From Antedon mediterranea (Eukaryota > Echinodermata > Crinoidea > Comatulida > Antedonidae), in assembly GCF_964355755.1 (NCBI RefSeq), contig NC_092670.1, positions 28,943,795-29,007,794 on the forward strand: a stretch of 64,000 bases of DNA. Reading direction: 5' to 3'. Under the pieces are notes generated by a model that saw nothing but the letters and a program-made list of their open reading frames with translations, was not told where the DNA came from and made no database searches. Position numbers and translations under genes: made by a program. This document shows, one piece after another, positions 13,701-26,977 of this stretch; within the stretch, counting starts at the first letter, position 1, and each line of letters begins with the position of its first letter.

Positions 13701-16700
13701 CATCACCTGTTCCACGATCTGTTCGGGGTGTTTCAGCCCAGCCACTACCATGTCCAGGTGTTTCTGTTTAAATAAATTTAGGAAATATTTTTAAAATGAT
13801 GATTTATGCAAATAAATTTTACTATTGAGTTGTTCAAATCAATTTGTTAAATGTGTAATTTTGTTGGATACAGATGGGCAAGGCCAAATGTACCTACCAC
13901 TCAAGCTAAAGCTTCAACAATTTAATCTAGCCCACATAAAAGATGCAATTGAGAGTAAGCTCAAACACTGCAGTAGCTGCATTCTTGGTGTATATATATA
14001 TGTATATGTGTAAGAATATATATAATTTTCAATTCCTTACCTCTTTCAGTTCTAGGTGTTTCATCCCATCTGTTCTTACGAGCACTCGGTGTAGCTCTAC
14101 CAGGTGTTGCATGGCCAGGTGTGGTATGACCAGGTGTTGCATGACCTGGTGTAATGTGTGTTGGAGTAGCATGAGCTGGAGTTGGTTCCCACACTCGTGT
14201 AGTACCAGGTGTGGCTCCAGGTGTTTCGCTGCCTTTTGCTCTACCAGGAGTTTCATCCCATCTGCCATGTGAGGGTGTGGAGCTCTAAAGGCAAAGATAT
14301 TTTTTAAATATTAAAAAGACATTTTTGTTAAGGATGTTGTCACAAAGCGTATTATAAAGTAAAAAATCATAATTCATATTAAAAATAATTTGAGGTAATT
14401 TAGGACAATTTAGTGTTGATGAATACATTTTTTGTAGTGGTTTTGTGAAAAGTTGCTACAGAAAACAATTTATTTATTTGCACTCAAGGAGCTTCATGGA
14501 TATCTACTTTGGGTTGGTGTTTGTTGACAAGACTAATATTGATCAGACATGTTTACATTGTTGTATCATATTTTCAATTTAGTAAAAATGTCCAAAACAA
14601 ATTACATCTTGGATTATTTACCTCAGCTTGATCCCAAGAGCTGGTTTTCTTCTTACTAGGTGTAACAGCTCCAGGAGTATCTTCACCAGCTTGATCCCAG
14701 CGACGTTTCTTCTTTGTTGTGGTAACTGTAGCTTTAGGAACTTCTGTCCTCTGAAGCGTGCCATCTTTAAGTTTTTGTAGTATCTGATTCTGTTGATGTC
14801 TCTGCAAAGTACAAAAAACACAAAATGTATAACTATAACAGGGTTCTCCCCAGCATGTCTTGAGTGGTGGTCGGCGAACCACAAATCTCCCCCTAAACAA
14901 CCCTACGATGTTCATTGTGAGGTAAAAAGGTGTGCAAAATTAATTAATTTTGACTGACGGAGGACCAAGTTGTAAATTACTCGGAAGCATAAAAGTAAAT
15001 GGGCAATTCTCCATTGGAACCCCACAATCATTTTTTAAATCTGCATGAATCTACACTCAAGTGTCATTTTTTGTTTACTAATATGTGTGGAATTTAGTTC
15101 CAACTAAAATTTTTGTTTCATTAATTCACATTTCTTCAAAAATTGCTTGCCTGGTCGAATGTGTAATTTAAAATTTGAAACTGAAAAAATAGCTGGAATT
15201 AGACAATCCTGAACTATGTACTTAACTCAACCTTTGTTGACTTTAATTATTCTAATTATTTGAGTTCATGGTCTCTAGAACACTAATATCAATATAAAGT
15301 TTCATGTCGCATCTCCCACTTTCTATAAGAAATCATTTATTTTCTAGTAAATTAGTTACCAAAAAAATTGATTAAAGTTTTCCTGTGAGCTAACCAATGC
15401 TTATAAACTTTAAATTCTTTTATTAGGTATGCCCATTTACCTATATCAATTACACATTTTGTTTGGTCTTCGCTAGTTTTGTAGAAAACTTGGTAACGGA
15501 ATTAAATTTGGTAACAGAATTACATGGGGGTATAGGTATAAAGTAATGTATCTTTAATTCACTATAAATGACATAAAATTGTTTGTAAGTGAAGGAAATC
15601 AACAATTAATTAATTATTTATAATAAATCCAATTCCTAGTGGCCAAAACAGTTCCATGGAGTCACTTATAGTAGAAATTTACTACTGATGCACAAAAAAC
15701 AAAAAAATTCATATGAGCTAATCACTGCTTATAACAAGCACGAATGTGCGATACTCGGGGTACAGCAAAAGAAGCTGTAATGACGTCATAAGACGGGATG
15801 TGACGTCACATACACATCATCAACCTTGCTACCAAATACGGCTATACGGTACCATCTTCGAGACGCCATATGGCTGCATCCGTATTGAAATTAAGAAATC
15901 CGGCTCTATAGCTTTAAGGTAGTATCATGCAAAATCCCAGCTCAATACTACAATGAATAAGGGAGGAGTAGTACTTTATAAATCGCAATTGTTTCGATTG
16001 GTACCATGTTTATGACATCATAATTCTGCATCCGGTTGAAGTACGAACATTTTCGCTCTATAGCTTTGTTCATCTATTACCCTAGTATATGCATGCCAAG
16101 TTTCAGAGCCGTCAGACGACGCGTAAAGAACTAGTAGGACTTGAAAGTTGGCTTAATAGTGTCCAGATGGAAGAAGAAGAAGAAGAAGAAGAGGAGGAGA
16201 AATGAGTGAGTTCTAGACTCGGGTATCCCGAGTAAAAACTTAAATTACTTTATATTATCCTAATATTATATTAGGTACTGTATGCTCAAACCAATATCAG
16301 TAACCAGTTATGTCTCCTAGTTTTTTGGAAAGCCTGGGTAACAGAATTAAATTTTGGTATAAATTAATGATATTACATGGTAATGGAATTACATTAGGTT
16401 ATGTATAAAGTAATATACCTTAATTCACTACATATGTCTTAGTACTGTATAAAATTGTTTCTAAATGAAGCTAATCAACAATTAATTAATAAATAATCCA
16501 ATTCCAAAACAAATCCATAGTCACAGTACAGTATACGGTAGATACTATATTTCCGATCAATGCTAAAATCATTCAAATTCATTCCCTATACGGCACCACT
16601 TTAAGGATCTATAATAATATCCTAGATTTATATACAGTAGCTCCTAATGTTGTAAAACCTCTTAGCACTGTACATAAACTAATACAGAAAAAGGGAATTC

Positions 16701-19700
16701 CAACCATGCCAAAAAAAAGCCAAATCGAAGTAAGGGGATACGCCTTCGTCGTTAACCAGGAATCGGTCTAATTGAACTCCGGTCAGCACCAGTTGTGTCT
16801 CGGTCATCCTGGACTCGGGCGTCTCCTGCCCTACTAAATTAGATCTAAAACAATCTAGGTGGCATGGTAAAGGAGAAAAAAGGGGATTAATACGCTTTAT
16901 AAAACAAGTAAGTCTTAAGAAGCCTCTTAAAAAGAGCCACCGACTGTGCATCTTTAATGTAGTTTGGAAGAGAATTCTAAAGCATAGGAGCTGCATTAGA
17001 TAATGCACGGTGACCATATGAGATGGTCTTCAATTTAGCAGGAACAAGACAATTCTGAGAATTGGAACGAAGATTGCGAGGATTGTGGAGTGAGAACATT
17101 GTCGATGTACCTCGGTGCAAGGCCATGGAGAGATTTATATTGAGTAGCAATATCTTGAAGTTGACACGCTCCTTCACTGGAAGCCAGTGCAGTTCATGCA
17201 AGATAGGTGTTATGTGGTCTCTACGCTTAGTTTGACACACTAGATGGGCAGCACTATTTTGTAACATCTGCAACTTCCTAAGCAGGGTCTTGGCCAGTGC
17301 GACATGAATACTGTTACAGTAGTCCAGACATGATATAAAGGCATGCACAAGTTGTGTAGTTGTTTCCCTATCCAGAAACCTACGAATTAGACCAATCTTC
17401 CTAATCCCAACCATAGCAGAACGACAGATGGCATTGATGTTAGCATCCATCCGCAAGTGGCAATCCATGTAAACCCCAAGATTTCGAACTTCTGGGGATG
17501 GCTTAAGATCTAATACAGAAGATGGTTGAAATGGCAGAGATTTTCGGATCGTGATGTAATATGGATAAGCTCTGTCTTCTGTATGTTAAGTTGCAGATGA
17601 TTGAATAATGACCATTGTGTGTATGTCTTTCAAACATGCAGAGATTTTAGACATAGTATTATGAAGATTAGAGGGTGAAAAATCCAAATACAGCTGTGTA
17701 TCGTCAGCATAGAACATGCAGTTTAGACCATGTGCATTAATTAAGGATTCAAGTGGAGTGGTGTATAAGATAAAAAGAAGGGGTCCAATAACGGATCCTT
17801 TTGCTGCATGACAAACTGTGTGATGATGATGAAATGGAACACACTTTAATGGCATATGTGTGAGAAACTAAATACGACTCAATCTAAGTGAGGACATTGT
17901 CAGAGATACCATACATTGATTTGAGACGATGAAGTAAAGGAAAATGGTTGACAGTATCAAAAGCAGCAGAATTCCAATAGAACTAAAAGAACTTCGTGAC
18001 CAGTATCAATGGCCCTAATCAAATCATTGTGCACACGGACTAGTACTGTTTCAGTACTGTGGTTGGCCCTGTATGCAGACTGAAAGTTTCTGAGAAGTTT
18101 ATTTTCTGCAAGGTAATTCTGAAGCTGTATGCATGTAATTCTTTCAAGTACCTTGGAAAGAAAGGAAATGTTTGTGATCGGTCGGTAGTTATATATTGTG
18201 ATCCAGCTTAGATTTTTTAATTATAGGAGTGATGACGGTGTGCTTTAAGTGTGATGGAAATTTACCTGTTGAAAATGAGGTGTTGATAATGGATATTATA
18301 CACATTATGAGCTCATTTATGTGGGTTTCAGCAAAGCTGTAGGAAGAGGATCAAGGTCACATGATCATGTGCGAGATGCCATGATTATTTCCAGTATGTT
18401 CTTTGATGTTAAAACATCCCAGTTTTCCAGACTTGAAGTAGCTGGTGGTTACACTGCAGGTTCCGGAGGTAAATCGACACTTTAAATCAAGAGATATGGT
18501 CATTGACCTTCTGAATTTTATCTCTTCAGTGAGGGCCTCTGGTTCAGCATATGAAGGCAAAACCTGACCATGACCTGGATCTGTAAGTTCGTTGACTAGA
18601 TGAAAAAGGTCATGCTGATCGCATTTCTGAAAACGATTAGTGTGATACTGTTTCTTTGCTTCAGTTAGGTGTAATGAGTAGTCACGACAGGAAGGATGAT
18701 AAGACTGTTTATCAGTACTGCTATTTGATTTCTTCCACTTTCTCTCTGCAATACGCTTTAGATGTTTCTCACTCAGAAGTTGGTCATTGTACCACGGGTC
18801 GTGGGGACATAAAGTGATTTTACGGTCAACCACAGGCACATGCTTGTTAAGAAGTTTTCCAAGAAGAGAATTGTATTGTTGGACTAGGGTGTTTATGCAG
18901 TCAGAAAGATTGAGTAACAGTGATGATGAACAAATATCATCACAGAACTCAACGTGATTGATTTCCTTAAGCTGTTTTAGATTGGTAAGTATGTGTACTA
19001 CACACACATATCAAATTTATTATTCAAAGCTTACCCAGATCTTGTGGGTTGGTTAAAAAAGGCCGAAAATCAGTGTGAATTGTAATTCCGTTACCGTGGA
19101 ATTTCCCAAATATTATTTTTTAATCATAATCGTTTTTTTCGTGTGTGTGTTTTAGCTACTCGAGACAGCGAATATAAATAGAAATTTCCCACGGTAGAGG
19201 TACATGGCACCACATGGTGAACCTCAATGAACTTGTATGTAGGCCTAGGCCAACTTCTAAAAATAATATAACGAACGTCCAGTCGATCCAGAAACGATGC
19301 CGACAACAAAAGATCGTTAAAAAAAGTTAAACTTATTCTAAATATAGTATCAGAACGTTGATCGCGCAGACTTAGATGGCAGGAAACGTGATGAAGATTG
19401 TGTACCTGCTGTACCTAGATTTTGTGTCACATGACATGAAACACGATACTCTCCTCCTCTAAATTAACTGTTCCCACTTGTCGCACATGTTTTTTTTTAA
19501 TCACTCAAAATTCTGGTCAGGGTGAGGGGCCGCCGGGTAGCTACAGAATACTAGGGCCATTTTTCTTTACACAGTGACATGTCGTAATAATTGAATAGGC
19601 TTATGTTAAATCTTAACATGGAATATATTGATTTTGCATATATTTTTTATGTTGACGTCGGTGTATTTATAATTCGCTAAGCCAAGGTAGGATTAAATAA

Positions 19701-22700
19701 TTAATAGTGCAAGCCTAGGCCGGCAAAATTAGACTTGACTCCGATGTCGTTTCTGCCCACAATGTCGTCTCCTCCGGCTAAATTAGGTTAACCAGTGCAT
19801 AGGGAGGGCTACAAAATTTGTTTTTTCCTAGCCTAGGCAGGATTTTAAGGCGGCGCCGATTTTAATTAGTGAATAGTACATTGTTAATTTGCATTGTCCA
19901 TGCTTTTTCTAAAGGCGATGATAATGGTGTTTATTAACCCTATGAACCACCCTACGATCGACGCATAAATTATAATAACAATACATCGTAGCAGGTTACA
20001 ACCAATAGGCTACGATATACATGCGTAAATAGGGTGGGTGGTGGTCGACGTCATGAAAGTGGTGGTCTGAAATAAAGAGTGGTGGACGGGGCCGACCATC
20101 GCATACCACCGTGGCGAGAACCTTGATATAAAGTACATTTATTGTCACATTGATAATATAACATACTCATGTTTTAATTTCCAAGTTAGCAAATAAACAA
20201 CATTATCAGGGTCAACATCATTTTAAAGATGTATTGTCCGCCAAAATCACGAAAAAATACAGTTTTAATTAAGTTTATTCACTTCCATAGATAAAACAAA
20301 AATAATAATTTCATTTATAAAAAAAAATAAATGGTTACATTCAACTAAAAACCCATTGGCTGGCAGCCAATTTGACTATTTTTAGCTTTAAATTACAGAT
20401 TTTCAGGTAAATAATTGGTTTTTTTTATCCAATTTTTGGTCAAAGTGAATAATTATTATGGAACATCAAAATGCCATATTCAACAACAAAAATTTTCAGG
20501 GGACAATATATCTTTAACTAAATATAATGCAAAAAACATAATTTGTAGTAAATCATTTATAATATTTTTAAACTTATGTACATGGTATGAATGGTATTAT
20601 ATAGGCTGTAAAATGTACCTCTTGTGCAGCCTGTTGCTTTTCTTTCATTGTGTCGGCAAATGTTCTTAAAGATGGATCTGGAGTCTTGCCACCTGTATGC
20701 ACAGACAAGAATAGTGAGATACAAAAGAGAAAAAAGAAGAAATAGGTTAGTGTACTGTACCAACTGAAAACATGTGTAAAAAACAAATAACATTATAATG
20801 GTGTTAATAAGTAAGGTCTTCAGTTACAAATATAACCTGAATTTGTGATTAAAAGATTAAATTTGTATGCTATTCAAACATCATATTCTTAATATAACAT
20901 AATAAATTTTAAAATTGCAAAGCAAATCATAGAAGTTTTCTCATTATATTTCTACTGAAGACTGTACATTTTAACGCATGGCAAAGTTTACAAACAAGTA
21001 CCCTACAAGTTACAGTAGGCAATGATACATATCTGTATATGCTACTAGAGATTTGACGCTCCTAACAGGCATCCATCTAGGCCATTCTAAGTCGTAATAG
21101 CCAGTGTGGACAGGCCTTAGTCAAGAAAGCATCAGCACTCTACCTTGTAAGGACATTGTTATTGATCAGTGCCATGAAAAACAGTCAATTCATGAGGGAA
21201 TATATTCTTGGAGAAAAACACACATCTTATTGAAACCTAAAATTTGAAATCATTCCAAATCAATTTTTTTTATTATCATTTTTTATTTTAATGAACTAGA
21301 TAAATAATAAAATAAACTTATTAATTCAAGTAAATATCTTTGATTGATTTTAAAAAGTGGTTTCAATAGTATAATGTAGTTTTCATAGAAGATATTCTAC
21401 CATTAGAAGAGTCTTTTCTAATATTTCAACTCTTCATATACTTCCTGTTCTGCCAGAGTAGATACGTACTGCATACTGTTAATCCGTTCAAAAGCTTCTG
21501 TTTATCTTCAGTCGATGTAAGCCTAAAATTAATCTTTGAGTCGTTAGTGACTTTTGAGTATAGATACCACTTACAAGACCAAGCATATATAGTATCCTAT
21601 TAAAAATTACAATATGCCACCTAATTTGAACATATCAACATAACAGGTTTACTTGCATAGATGTAAAGTTGACACTATTAAAGGTAAAACAACTCCGAAA
21701 GATGGAGTGTACTGTATGTACAGTAATGTCTAACTGCATCTTTTGATTAGCAATTCAAGAAATGCCAGATAGAAGGGTTACATGTTTACTCTGGCTAATA
21801 CATTCTAATGCATTCTCCTTATTTTAATTTTCCTAAAACCATGAACCTGTGTCCAGCAAGAGATGATTGCCGTATTCCAAGCTGTTTGGGAAAGAAATGA
21901 GAGCAGGATTAATTTCTGTTTAGTAGTAACAAGCGACAGGCTTTTTACGGTTCTTCTACATTTGTACAGTTCCTGCATACAACATACAAATTACACAAAC
22001 CAACAGTGGTGTTGGTAGACTATAAGTGCTAGCTTACCTGGATAAACCGACATACTGTAGGTGAGAACATAACTCTAAAGTAATAATATTTTAGGATTAC
22101 CCTCCAAGCCTGTGGTATCGTTTATGTACCGTGCCCTCTGGTGGGCGGCAAAGTCCATACATACCTCACCATTTCTTTTCGAGATGGCAAAACGTTGAAA
22201 CGGTTGTCGCACCAGAAAGAACTTACTACACTCTATAAGAGCATTAGCTATACTTGAGAAGGGGAAAAGGCCTATGTCAGTTTATCCAGGTAAGCTGGGA
22301 AGAATAGACACTGCATTCTATTAGAGCCTGTTTGAGCACGAGATAAAGCTAACTGTACAATAATACCACTATTAAGTGCGCAGTTTATAATGCCCTTGAT
22401 TATAATGAATTACACGATAGATTATCGTATAAATCATTATAATCAAATGTTCTTGATTCTGTAGCATAGCATTCTTTAGTTTCCATATCCAGATAATTAA
22501 TTTTCACTCTAGTTACAATAATTATATCTTGTTGCTACAGTACAGTAAACGCGATCTCATAAAAAAATGATAGTACATGGTCAAACAGGCCCCATATTTT
22601 GTAGATTTTAAAAATGCTCAAGTAGCATAACTTTTTTGAATGTATTTTCTGATTAACTATGACTTATTTATACACTCTTATGTACAGTACTAACTAGGCC

Positions 22701-25700
22701 AGTTATTATATTCTCTGATTACATTTGTGTTTAGTAGCTATTGGATATTTAAAAACCAAAATATTAAAAACAAAACAAAAATGAAACAAAAAAACTAATA
22801 ATTTAATGTAATGTACCATGCTACTGTAATCGTAGAATAATCTTGAATACTACACATTCTTTAGAACATAGTAAAATCAACATCTTTATCTAATTACATT
22901 CAATCCATGATTACAAATAGCACTTATTTTCTGATAAATGTTTATTTGATTATCTTATACAGTAGGATATTTCATGGTTAGCAACTCAAAATGATTTATT
23001 GTTTGATAAGATGAATTGAATAAAGTTTCATAACAAATGCTATGTAAAAATGAATTTCCATTACTAAAATTATAGCTTGTACATTGTACTTTTACATTTT
23101 CAATTGTATAACATGTAAACTAAGGAGATTGAATCTTACCAAGTAAGAATGGATCATGTCGAGCTGGTGAGATCATTCTTCTAGCCATCCTTCTATATTC
23201 ATCTTCACGATCAATGATGCGTGGGATCCGTGTTTCTGCCATGGGGTCATGATCCTACCAAAAATATATATAAAGTTTGAAAATCAATGTCTATTTTAAA
23301 TAGAAAAAGTTACATTTATGTAAAGACAGAATTATGCCACACTGTGTGCTACTTTGTTCTTAGGCCTTTCTAAAGATTGGAATTTATTTTGAATGTTGAA
23401 ATTGTATCCATAGTTTTCAATATAATAATTTATAATTTCCATTTATATAGCGCTATTATCATTGTTCATGGTGCTACTGTACATGGGTTACTTCATGTCA
23501 GTGCTGCCAAATATAGCGCTCACTCAATATGATTTAAACAATCTAAAAGGCAGTAAAATTTGAAAAAAAAAAATTTTTTAATATATTCAAAAAAATATTC
23601 CATATTTGGGCATCATAACAACATTTTCCAAGTTCATTTTAAGGCAGTTTTTGTTAAGCGAATAATAATAACCAACCTTTGCAAGTTCTTCATTCTCTCT
23701 AATATATGCAGATGGAGCAACGTATGAATTCTTGCCCATCAGTGATGTACTGTCATCCTCATCTTCCTAAACAACAAAAACAACATCTGTGATTTCATGT
23801 TTTTAACATTTAATAACACAGGCCTCGAATTTGGGGATTTTAGGGGCAAGGCCATTTGGCCTCCGGTTTTCATTGATTTTAGGGGCACCAAGGCCAAATG
23901 GGAGGGCACCAAGGCCAAATGGGAGGGCACCAAGGACATTTGTTTTAAATCAAAGGGGCACCAAGGCCAAAATTATAAAATATTTTAATAACTAGGCCAA
24001 AATTTGAAAATAGCTTTGTTTCCGGTTGAGGAAACAAACATCCCCAAAATGTTTTGGGGATTTCCCCCTATTCATCAGATTGCGTAGTAGTAGTAGGACT
24101 GTCTACAATACATCTTATCTTTTTGTATTTCATATAAATATTACGTGTATTTACGATCTATATAAATAATAAATAGGTACGATGTTCAGTGTTTATAGTT
24201 TACCGTCCTGTGTTGAATGTTTCGTTTAGTTTTATAATGCAATAAAAAGGCATGTGAAGCCAACCAAGCAACCCCAGAACAGGTATAAAGACCCTAACAA
24301 CAGCAAGCTACTCAGCCTTACCATGGAGGTATAACCTCCATGGCCTTACTTAGCTAGCAGCCGATGGAGAAAACATGATACAAAAACAATTTGTTTGTAG
24401 GCCTTACCTACAACTAATCATACACAGAGTGTTAACCACGGTAAAAATCAAGCCAATGACATTATGTAGTAGAATATAAATTATAGTTATTTTCCGAGTT
24501 TCGATTTCTGAAGTTTTTTGTTAGTATAATCCATATTTATAACAATTCAAAACACGGATGGACACCGACCCCTTTCTCTCTCTCTGTTTAGCCTTCTGCA
24601 CGTGTATTGTGGACTATACCATTTCCTTGAGTTCGGTAAAAACGCGTTTGGTAATTTAGTGTACGACGTTGTTAAACAAGATTTTTCGATGATCTGTCTG
24701 CTGGATTATTGAGGTGGGTGCGATAAAATATAAATATGATATACTTCCAACGATCTTCGGGTTGAGGTGCAGGTTTAACTTTGGTGCTAAAAGTAAACAC
24801 CCCTAATTGTACACGTATAATGGACTACACCATGCAGGAACGCACATGGTATTTTCTTATCAGAGGGTGCGTGTACGTCAAAAGGAATTGTTTTTCCAAT
24901 GAATTGAATTGCGTGTGTTCGACCGTATCGGCAGCGGGAGGATAGGCTAGCTAGGAGTGGGTGTAATTTTTTTTCATCGAAGGCGGCTAGCTCGATTATT
25001 GAGGTGGGGTGGTGCGACTTTAATACATTCAGTAACCTCCGATCGAGGAACGTTTTTAGCTTGATTATTAAAAGTGTACACCCCTGTATTTTAATGTACT
25101 ATCCCATGACTTACCACGCACGGCGGCCGGGATTATTTTGGTTACACAATGTTCGATGTTTTGTTTACTGTTTGTGTAAATAATAAATGCGTTTAGGGAA
25201 ATCCCCTTGCAACGAAGACAGGCGATAGTTTTGCGTCTCGTCCGAGTCGTGTAAACTAATCTTCTTGACATTATTTTCTATCTAATTCAGTGGTTTTTAT
25301 TGTGGTAAAACTCGGGAAGGGCACTCGCGGCCAACGCAAAAAAAGGGCAGGCCAGTAGTGGCCGTGGGTGCTATTCATTTTCGAGGGCATTGAGGCCAAC
25401 TGGGAGGGCACCGACGGCACTGGCCGCGGTAAAATTTAAGGCCTGATAACAAACTAAATTCAACATGAAACAGGTGTAATATTAATACACAGTTCTAGTA
25501 TTCTCAATCAAAGTGTAACAAGATTAATAATATACGCAAAATGTGAAGATGTACATTTATTAAATAGAAAAATGTTCATCACATCTTGAAAATATAAATC
25601 AATTCATATACAACCAAGTACAGTATAGTCCTAAAGGTCCTGGGTAAAACATTTCTCAAAACATTTTGGGAATTGCATTAACAATGAATTTCTTGACTGA

Positions 25701-26835
25701 ATGAATTTAGCCTTGGGATTATACTAGAGAATGCGCTAATACATTTATTTCTCTCTACAGCATCAGTAAAGGAATAAAAAGCATAAAAATACTTACATCC
25801 TCTCCTTCATTTGTTGCAATGGATAAATCATAGCCAGCGTATCTACTACCACTTTCACCATAGATACTTTGATCAAAATGACCACCCTCTCCAAGACCAA
25901 TACGGTTTCTTTCTCCTTCTCCACTACCATTTTCATTCTGAATATGCTTGGTTTTTCCCTGTATTTCACGAATCTGCTCTTCAATATCTGAAAAGAAAAT
26001 ATTTTGTTAGTGTAAAACTGAGTTTTTTTTATAAAATGATATGATTAATTTCATTGCATACTAAAACTTCTAGGCCTAGTGTGTTAGTTAATGAAACTGA
26101 AAGATCTAGATTGGAGGCCTTCTATTCTAGATATATTAATACTAATTTAGCCCTATGCCTAGCTAGCAAAACTGCTAGAGGGCAGCAGACATTTCAAGGC
26201 TATAGAAAAGTGTGACCTTTAAACTGTTTAAAAGGGGTCACCATGCGCATGAATTTACGAACTCCGATTGGCTATTCAGAAAAAACGAATGACTGTACGA
26301 TCTTTTCCGGAAAATTTTGATTATAGATTTGAAATTCTTTTGCCCACATGTCTACGCGATGACATTTTATTTTGGGCTTAAAATTGTTAGTAAAATCAGA
26401 AAAAATCGAAAACATGCCTAATATTTTGGGATTTTGCTTATATATTTTAGATTCTAACAGTGTACACCTTTGGTTTTACATAAATATAATAATAATAATA
26501 ATAATAATAAATACTTTATTTTAACACGGAAAAGCTTGTGTCACCATAAAGGTGTTCTTCTACAAGGCCGTGATCAACTAACAGTAGTACATTACACATT
26601 TAAAAATAACAAATTTTAAAAATAACAAATTTTAAAAATAACAAATTTTAAAAATAACAAATTAGAGAACAAAAATATATGAACAGAAACCTTAATTACA
26701 TTTGTGATAAGAGTACAAAATAAATAATAAATCACACCAATAATTTTTTGAAAGTATTCAAATTTGTGGCATTTTGCATTGGTTTTTTTAGAGTATTCCA
26801 TAAACTAGCACCATGATATGAAAAACTTTTTTTTT

Positions 26836-26872
<37 letters not shown>

Positions 26873-26939
26873 TTTTTTTTTTTTTTTTTTTTTTTTTTTA
26901 TTTTTTATTTTTTTTTTTTTTTTTTTTTTATTTTTTTTT

Positions 26940-26977
<38 letters not shown>

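Larger units (their letters stand above)
14839..20125. mobile_element. DNA element R1, copy split by a 4.1-kb insertion
   Basis: Left piece 14839-14999 starts CAGGGTTCTCCCCA; right piece 19109-20125 ends TGGCGAGAACCTTG. The ends are imperfect inverted repeats flanked by near-identical 6-mers (CTATAA and ATATAA). Alignment to the copy at 9225 shows the element was continuous (CTCGGAAG then TATTATT..AATCG) before the block 15000-19108 landed in it. All of it lies in the SF3B1 intron between coding exons 5 and 6. Confidence 0.65.

Noticed and set aside
14029-14272. Alternative frames over SF3B1 exon 7, including a plus-strand Cys/Ser-rich frame
   Set aside because: Shadows of the TPG-repeat coding sequence; only the frame with RWDETP motifs is in phase with its neighbours.
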